From: Pseudomonas sp. PDM18 | Lineage (GTDB): Bacteria > Pseudomonadota > Gammaproteobacteria > Pseudomonadales > Pseudomonadaceae | Length of the DNA: 64,000 nucleotides | Direction: 5' to 3' | Assembly (NCBI RefSeq): GCF_014852585.1 | Contig: NZ_JACVBX010000006.1 | Span: forward strand, 62,001-126,000 | In this document: in pieces, positions 57,212 through 64,000 of the stretch | Position numbering within the stretch: the stretch's first letter is position 1 | Layout: each line of letters opens with the position of its first letter | Position numbers and translations under genes: made by a program | The notes under the pieces: model-generated | Told to the model about the DNA's origin: nothing | What the model saw: only the letters and a program-made list of their open reading frames with translations | Databases searched by the model: none

Positions 57212-57838
57212 ATGAGCACCGAAGACCCGATCCTGCGCGACATTTCCCGCTTCACCCTGCAGCACTACCAGGACAGCGCCGACTCCTTCCGTGAGGGCAC
57301 CTGGTACCACGACGTCACCCAGAACATCGCCGCGCTGCTGCGGCACATCCAGGGCGAGGCGCCCTTCGCCCTACTCGACTTCGGTTGTGGTCCGGGCCGC
57401 GATCTGTGTGCGCTGAAAGACATGGGGCATGCGCCGGTCGGCCTCGACGGCTGTTCCGACTTCGTCACCATGGCACGCGAGGCCAGCGGTTGTGAGGTCT
57501 GGCAGCAGGACTTCCTTGCCCTCGACCTGCCCGCCGAGCACTTCGACGGCATCTATGCCAACGCCAGCCTCTTCCACGTACCGCGCAGCGAACTGCCGCG
57601 GGTGTTGCGCCAGCTTCATCAAGCGCTGAAGCCGGGCGGCGTACTGTTCAGCTCCAATCCGCGCGGGGAGAACCAGGAAGGCTGGAACGGCGGGCGCTAC
57701 GGCTCCTACCACGACCTGGCGAACTGGACAAACCTGCTGGAGGAAGCCGGCTTCCGTGAACTGGAGCACTACTATCGCCCCGCTGGCCTGCCGCGGGAGC
57801 AGCAGCCCTGGCTGGCGAGCGTTTGGCGCAAGGTCTGA
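57212..57838 (+). CDS. SAM-dependent methyltransferase (class I)
   Basis: The 208-residue protein has the SAM-binding motif I LLDFGCGPGRDLCALKDMGH near 52-71, the acidic post-I residue in APVGLDGCSDF, and motif IV DGIYANASLFHVP. It is closest to small-molecule methyltransferases of the Methyltransf_11/25 type. It is divergent from the 2OG oxygenase gene, and no substrate is evident. Confidence 0.88.
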   Translation: MSTEDPILRDISRFTLQHYQDSADSFREGTWYHDVTQNIAALLRHIQGEAPFALLDFGCGPGRDLCALKDMGHAPVGLDGCSDFVTMAREASGCEVWQQDFLALDLPAEHFDGIYANASLFHVPRSELPRVLRQLHQALKPGGVLFSSNPRGENQEGWNGGRYGSYHDLANWTNLLEEAGFRELEHYYRPAGLPREQQPWLASVWRKV

Positions 57839-58019
57839 GTCGACGAGAAGCCCGATCCCCGCGCCGCTTCTGGCGAGGCGGGGCGCAATGCAGCCGCGTA
57901 GTCCCCGTCGTGCGCCCCGCTCCGGAGTATTCGCCCTACAAGCAAGTCACAGTCTGCCCTGACTATAGTGCTCAGCCGGCCAACAACAACGGGCCGGCGA
58001 TTCAATGAGGATTCGCAGC

Positions 58020-58523
58020 ATGGATTACCAGATTCGCCCCGAACAATCCGAAGACACAGCACGCATCCGCGACGTGACGACCGCAGCCTTTGCCGTGGCC
58101 GAGCACAGCAGCGGTACCGAAGGGGCCATCGTCGACGCCTTGCGTGCAGCCGGGGCGCTGAGCGTTTCCCTAGTCGCCACTATGGAGAGCGCGGTGGTCG
58201 GCCATGTGGCGTTCTCGCCCGTCACCCTGAACGGTGCGGACCTCGGATGGTACGGGCTGGGTCCAGTTTCGGTGCGGCCCGATCTGCAAGGCAGGGGGAT
58301 CGGCGCGGCGCTCATCCGCGCCGGGCTGGAGCGCTTGAATGCCCTGAACGCGAAAGGCTGCGTGGTGCTCGGCGACCCGGCTTACTACCCGCGCTTCGGC
58401 TTCCGCCAGGACCCGGCCATCCAATACGCGGGCGTGCCAGCGGAATACTTCATGGCGCTGTCGCTGGATGGCTCGAAAGCTGAAGGCCAGGTCGCCTACC
58501 ACAGCGGATTCTCCGCCACCTGA
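58020..58523 (+). CDS. GNAT N-acetyltransferase (YhbS-like)
   Basis: Started at ATG 58020 (MDYQIRPEQSEDTARIRDVT) with GAGG 11 nt upstream, 167 residues. YGLGPVSVRPDLQGRGIGAA is the acetyl-CoA loop and PAYYPRFGFRQDP the YhbS-specific end motif. YhbS proteins are broad GNATs of unclear substrate. Its stop overlaps the ATG of a second GNAT gene by 1 nt (TGATG). Confidence 0.9.
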   Translation: MDYQIRPEQSEDTARIRDVTTAAFAVAEHSSGTEGAIVDALRAAGALSVSLVATMESAVVGHVAFSPVTLNGADLGWYGLGPVSVRPDLQGRGIGAALIRAGLERLNALNAKGCVVLGDPAYYPRFGFRQDPAIQYAGVPAEYFMALSLDGSKAEGQVAYHSGFSAT

Positions 58524-59008
58524 TGTCGAGAACAGTCGCCATGTCTCCATCGATCCGCACCGCATCGGTCCGCATCGCCACACCGGCGGACATCGACACC
58601 CTCTTCGACATCCGCACCAGCGTGCGGGAGAACCACCTGAGCCGTGAGCAGATGGCCGAGCTGGGCATCACGCCGCAGGTGCTGACCGAGGCGATCAAAA
58701 CCGCGCCCTGCGCGTGGGTCGCCGAGATCGAGGGCGTTGCCGGCGGCTTCGCCATGGTGGATACCCAGGAAGGAGAACTCTTCGCTCTGTTCGTGCGCCC
58801 GGAGTGCGAGCGGCTGGGCATGGGCAGCCTGTTGTTGGCGGCAGCCGAGGAACAGCTGTTCCGCGAGCATGGGAACATATGGCTGGTGACCGATGGCGGC
58901 GACGGCATTCGCGCCAACGCCTTCTATCGCCGCCACGGCTGGCAACTGTCCGGGCGCGTGGACGAGCGGGATGTGCGGTACGAGAAATCACGGTCGAGCG
59001 CAACGTAG
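58523..59008 (+). CDS. GNAT N-acetyltransferase
   Basis: The 161-residue protein is coupled to the preceding GNAT; an internal ATG six codons in is an alternative start. FALFVRPECERLGMGSLLLA is the cofactor loop and ANAFYRRHGWQLSG the C-terminal signature. It is distinct in sequence from the YhbS-like neighbour, so this is not a recent tandem duplication. Substrate unknown. Confidence 0.9.
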   Translation: MSRTVAMSPSIRTASVRIATPADIDTLFDIRTSVRENHLSREQMAELGITPQVLTEAIKTAPCAWVAEIEGVAGGFAMVDTQEGELFALFVRPECERLGMGSLLLAAAEEQLFREHGNIWLVTDGGDGIRANAFYRRHGWQLSGRVDERDVRYEKSRSSAT

Positions 59009-59062
59009 GATGGCGAGCCCATCCTACAAACGCGCGCGACAAATGGGGGCCGCGCGCCCCCA
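59005..59062. terminator. Two hairpins between convergent GNAT and DUF2501 genes
   Basis: GTAGGATGG-CGAGC-CCATCCTAC (59005-59027) overlaps the GNAT stop codon, and TGGGGGC-CGCGC-GCCCCCA (59044-59062) follows. Both are perfect inverted repeats without T-runs and could end or protect transcripts from both sides. Confidence 0.55.
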
Positions 59063-59077
59063 TACGCTGCAGCGGTA

Positions 59078-59476
59078 TCAGAGCAGTGACTTGCCCTGGC
59101 TCAGGACCTTGTCGCACACCTGCTTGGTGACCTTCTCCTTGATGCCGCTACCGGACAGGTCGAGGCTCTTGCCGTCGCTACCGGTGAGGATGCCCTTGGC
59201 GCCATCCTTGTAGCCGCTGTCGCTGGTGGTGGTATTGCCCGGCAGCTTGCCCAGCAGCTTGTCCTTCACCTGCGTGGCGGCATTGGCATTGAGGTAATTG
59301 TTCTTCGCGCAGTACTCCAACAACCCGGCGACGTTGCTACTGCTGGAAGACGCGGACGGCAGGCTGCCCAGGCCCCCGAGCTGACCGGCGACATCGCCGA
59401 GGGAGGCGGCCTGGGCCAGCGAGCAGGGCAACAAGACGGCGGCAAGGGCAGCGGGAATCAGTTTGCGGGCAATCAT
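59078..59476 (-). CDS. DUF2501 exported protein (YjjA-like)
   Basis: The 132-residue protein has a signal peptide (LIPAALAAVLLPCSLAQA). The rest matches DUF2501: VAGLLEYCAKNNYLNANAAT, QVKDKLLGKLPG and KEKVTKQVCDKVLSQGKSLL with two conserved cysteines, separated by a glycine/serine-rich linker. E. coli YjjA is periplasmic with unknown function. Confidence 0.88.
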   Translation of the reverse strand: MIARKLIPAALAAVLLPCSLAQAASLGDVAGQLGGLGSLPSASSSSSNVAGLLEYCAKNNYLNANAATQVKDKLLGKLPGNTTTSDSGYKDGAKGILTGSDGKSLDLSGSGIKEKVTKQVCDKVLSQGKSLL

Positions 59477-59557
59477 TGGGCTCTCCTATTCATGGGACTC
59501 TCCCGGTTGCGCATGACGGGACGGGACGCCACTGCGAGTGTAGACATCCCCTGCAAC

Positions 59558-60646
59558 TCAGTAGCCCACCGACTTCAGCACCTCATCCACGTCGCGGCTC
59601 GGCGGCCGGCCGAGGAACATCAGCAACTGGTCGGTTCTGTTGGTGAAGAAGCCGTCCACGCCGGCCTTGGTGAGCGTGTCGAAGTCCACCGAGTCATCGA
59701 CCGTGTAGGCATGCACGAACAGGCCACGTTCATGGGCGGCCTGGTTCATCCACGGCTGCACCAGGTCCATGTAGCTCTGGTCGCCGCGGGCGGTCAGGGT
59801 CGCCGAGGGCCCTGTACCCAGCGCGCCATGGGCCTTGGCCCAGTCCAGCCAGGCGAAGAATTCTTCCTTGGACTTCACCTCCTGCCGGGCATAGAAATCC
59901 GCTTTGATCTTCTCGCCGGACTGGGCGAAGGTGGTCGGGCTCTTCGCCGCCATGTAGCCATCGCCGGTCCAGAGCAGCAGGATCTTGGGCACCTTCGGCA
60001 TGCTCTTCTGCAGCAGCTCGAGGCTGCTCTTCTCGAAGGTCTGCAGGACGATCTTGCCTTGCGGCTCGCCCTGCGCATCGAGCCAGCCGCGGCTCTCAAG
60101 CGCTTTGCGCAGGTCCTCCTCGATACCGGGGAACTGCCCCGGCGCCTTGGTTTCCAGGTACAGGCCGGGGGTTTCGCCACCGCCTTCGGCAATGTCGATC
60201 AGCTCGTCCAGGGTAAGGATGCGCAGCCCCGCGTACTTGGAACGGGCGCGCTCGGGATAGCTGATGTTGAACCAGCTGCCGGCGTCCAGGCGCTTGAGCT
60301 CGGCCAGGGTGAACTTGCTTACCGGGTCCTTCTCGCGGCCGGGAAAGACCTTGGCGATGTTGGTGGTGCGCTCCAGGGTGTCGTCGTGCACGGCCACCAG
60401 CACGCCGTCGCTGGTGCGCTGCAGGTCCGCCTCCAGATAGTCCGCGCCCAGCTCACGGGCGGCGAGATAGGCCGGCGCGGTTTCTTCGGGGGCGTCGTGG
60501 GAAGCGCCACGGTGGGCGATCACCGTCGGCCAGGGAACGCCGGCGGCCGCGCTCAGGGCGCGGCCGGGAGACTCCTCGGCGCTGGCGGTGAAACTGGCGG
60601 CGGCCAGCGCGATGGTGCCCAGTACAGCGGTGATGCGACGGCGCAT
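59558..60646 (-). CDS. glpQ: Glycerophosphodiester phosphodiesterase (periplasmic)
   Basis: The 362-residue enzyme has a signal peptide (AVLGTIALAAASFTASAE). The GDPD signature is VIAHRGASHDAPEETAPAYL, with the catalytic histidines in HRG and in VAVHDDTLERTTN and acidic metal ligands in YLEADLQRTSDG. It splits glycerophosphodiesters to glycerol-3-phosphate and an alcohol such as ethanolamine or choline. It is a single gene ahead of the katG terminator region. The symbol follows the family; a GlpQ-like paralogue is possible. Confidence 0.9.
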   Translation of the reverse strand: MRRRITAVLGTIALAAASFTASAEESPGRALSAAAGVPWPTVIAHRGASHDAPEETAPAYLAARELGADYLEADLQRTSDGVLVAVHDDTLERTTNIAKVFPGREKDPVSKFTLAELKRLDAGSWFNISYPERARSKYAGLRILTLDELIDIAEGGGETPGLYLETKAPGQFPGIEEDLRKALESRGWLDAQGEPQGKIVLQTFEKSSLELLQKSMPKVPKILLLWTGDGYMAAKSPTTFAQSGEKIKADFYARQEVKSKEEFFAWLDWAKAHGALGTGPSATLTARGDQSYMDLVQPWMNQAAHERGLFVHAYTVDDSVDFDTLTKAGVDGFFTNRTDQLLMFLGRPPSRDVDEVLKSVGY

Positions 60647-60741
60647 GTGCGAAACCCCTTTCGATGGGTATCGGATAAGCGGCCCAGTCTGCCGGCAGCC
60701 TGTGAAGATATTGCGACGGCCGGCTCCCTCACGAACGACAA

Positions 60742-60771
60742 GGCCCGCGGACGATCGCTCGTCCGCGGGCC
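60742..60771. terminator. Strong hairpin between katG and glpQ
   Basis: GGCCCGCGGACGA-TCGC-TCGTCCGCGGGCC is a perfect 13-bp stem with a 4-nt loop, 20 nt downstream of the katG stop codon on the minus strand, followed there by TTGTCGTT. Confidence 0.75.
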
Positions 60772-60791
60772 CTTGGCTCCTGCCTGTCCGA

Positions 60792-63240
<2,449 letters not shown>

Positions 63241-63282
63241 GAGCCCGCCGTGCCGGGCGGCAAGGCAGGCTCCAGCTCACCA

Positions 63283-64000
63283 TCAGAACGCGAAGCAGGA
63301 ACAGCCGAACGCGCCCCAGAACCCGGCGAAGTCACTCACCGGCACGTCCTTGGTACGTGCCCGCTCGTGGCTGTGGCCATGTACGCCGCAGGAACCGATG
63401 CACTGGTGCACGGCCTGCTGCAGCGGCGCCTGCGGGCGCCAGTGGCCGGGAACCATGGCCACCGGGGACCACTCCGGCACCACCGGGATGCTCGGCGGGG
63501 CGAGCTTGTCGAATTCGCGGTCGCCGTGGACGATCTTGCCGCCCACCACGGTGAGCACCGACTCGATGGTCTTGATCGCCTCTTCCTCGACGCTGAAGAA
63601 GTCATCCGAGAGCACCGCCAGGTCCGCCAACTGGCCGGCCTTGAGCATGCCCTTCTTGCCCTGCTCGCTGGAGAACCAGGCGCTGCCGTGGGTGAACAGC
63701 TGGATCGCCACTTCACGGGACAGGCCTTCCGGGTACAGGCTCAGGCCGCCCACAGTCTTGCCGCTGACCATCCAGTACAGCGAAGTCCACGGGTTGTAGC
63801 TGGACACGCGGGTGGCGTCGGTGCCGGCGCCGACCGGCACACCTTCGGCCAGCATGCGCTTGATCGGCGGCGTGGCCTCGGCGGCCTGCTTGCCGTAGCG
63901 GTCGACGAAGTACTCACCCTGGAACGCCATGCGGTCCTGAATGGCGATACCGCCGCCCAGCGCCCTCACCCGCTCGATGTTCTTCGGCGTGATGGTCTCG
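63283..64000 (-). CDS. Amidohydrolase (YtcJ-like), 5' end outside window
   Basis: The frame stays open to base 64000, so the N-terminal metal-binding half is missing. The visible 239 residues include GGGIAIQDRMAFQGEYFVDR, GVPVGAGTDATRVSSYNPWT (the aspartate metal ligand), GKKGMLKAGQLADLAVLSDD and VVGGKIVHGDREF, the standard C-terminal part of YtcJ-type metal-dependent hydrolases. The last 50 residues are unusual: they contain several cysteines and histidines (CIGSCGVHGHSHERAR, GCSCFAF) that might bind metal. Substrate unknown. Confidence 0.88.
   Translation of the reverse strand, partial: ETITPKNIERVRALGGGIAIQDRMAFQGEYFVDRYGKQAAEATPPIKRMLAEGVPVGAGTDATRVSSYNPWTSLYWMVSGKTVGGLSLYPEGLSREVAIQLFTHGSAWFSSEQGKKGMLKAGQLADLAVLSDDFFSVEEEAIKTIESVLTVVGGKIVHGDREFDKLAPPSIPVVPEWSPVAMVPGHWRPQAPLQQAVHQCIGSCGVHGHSHERARTKDVPVSDFAGFWGAFGCSCFAF

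Noticed and set aside
58020-59008. Tandem GNAT genes as a recent duplication
   Set aside because: Apart from the generic acetyl-CoA loop, the two proteins share little sequence; they are different subfamilies that happen to be coupled.

Overview
The window is one 64 kb stretch of a GC-rich Pseudomonas chromosome. The order bkdR / bkdA1-bkdA2-bkdB-lpdV, the aroQ-aroE-tetR-quiC-MFS block (the layout I recall from the P. aeruginosa PA0241-PA0246 region), the atsA/atsC-atsB/atsR sulfate-ester cluster, several Pseudomonas-restricted small families (DUF2388, DUF2790, DUF3509) and many GTAGGAGCGAGCTTGCTCGCGAA-type REP hairpins all fit. I cannot fix the species; the P. nitroreducens / P. citronellolis / P. 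knackmussii side of the genus is a guess. No rRNA, tRNA, CRISPR array, prophage or intact insertion sequence was found. Most of the window looks like ordinary core and accessory metabolic DNA.

Layout. 1-3126: tripartite efflux operon (outer-membrane factor cut by the window edge, HlyD adaptor, DUF2955 membrane protein). 3123-7962: SulP transporter, MarC protein, and a PotE-type permease that overlaps an orphan solute-binding protein gene. 8052-8491: a scar of two head-to-head gene fragments (etfA 3' end, luxR 3' end). 8756-11960: small-protein region with a cysteine-rich orphan, DUF2388, a GNAT, DUF883, two further small proteins and a good sigma-54 promoter candidate. 12093-17565: arylsulfatase and its sulfate-ester ABC importer, with an AT-rich divergent control region. 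18037-26442: probable amino-alcohol catabolic and sensing cluster (permease, PLP phospho-lyase-like enzyme, APH-type kinase, AraC regulator, outer-membrane barrel, chemoreceptor). 26444-33683: DUF2790, a GlxA-type regulator and the branched-chain keto acid dehydrogenase operon. 33779-34114: IS110-family left-end remnant lodged at REP sequences. 34409-44444: quinate/shikimate catabolism and transport with a TetR regulator, plus cupin, Dyp peroxidase, DedA and a sodium:solute symporter. 44707-50262: GFA protein, MFS exporter, dkgB, two oxidoreductases and a YafC-like LysR regulator. 50363-53699: Aae-type efflux operon. 53827-64000: histidine phosphatase, MscS channel with a cyclic-nucleotide domain, SH3 protein, 2OG oxygenase, methyltransferase, two GNATs, DUF2501, glycerophosphodiesterase, katG and the 3' part of a YtcJ-like amidohydrolase.

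How genes appear to work together. Ats proteins import sulfate esters and release sulfate. In the 18-26 kb block a kinase beside a class III enzyme of the phosphoethanolamine phospho-lyase type suggests that an amino alcohol is imported, phosphorylated and split to an aldehyde, ammonia and phosphate; this is the least described system here. In the quinate/shikimate block a 14-bp palindrome between quiC and the MFS gene recurs with one change about 4 kb away in front of the symporter gene, suggesting that the TetR protein coordinates both loci. The Bkd operon is preceded by BkdR and by an apparent 33-codon leader frame.
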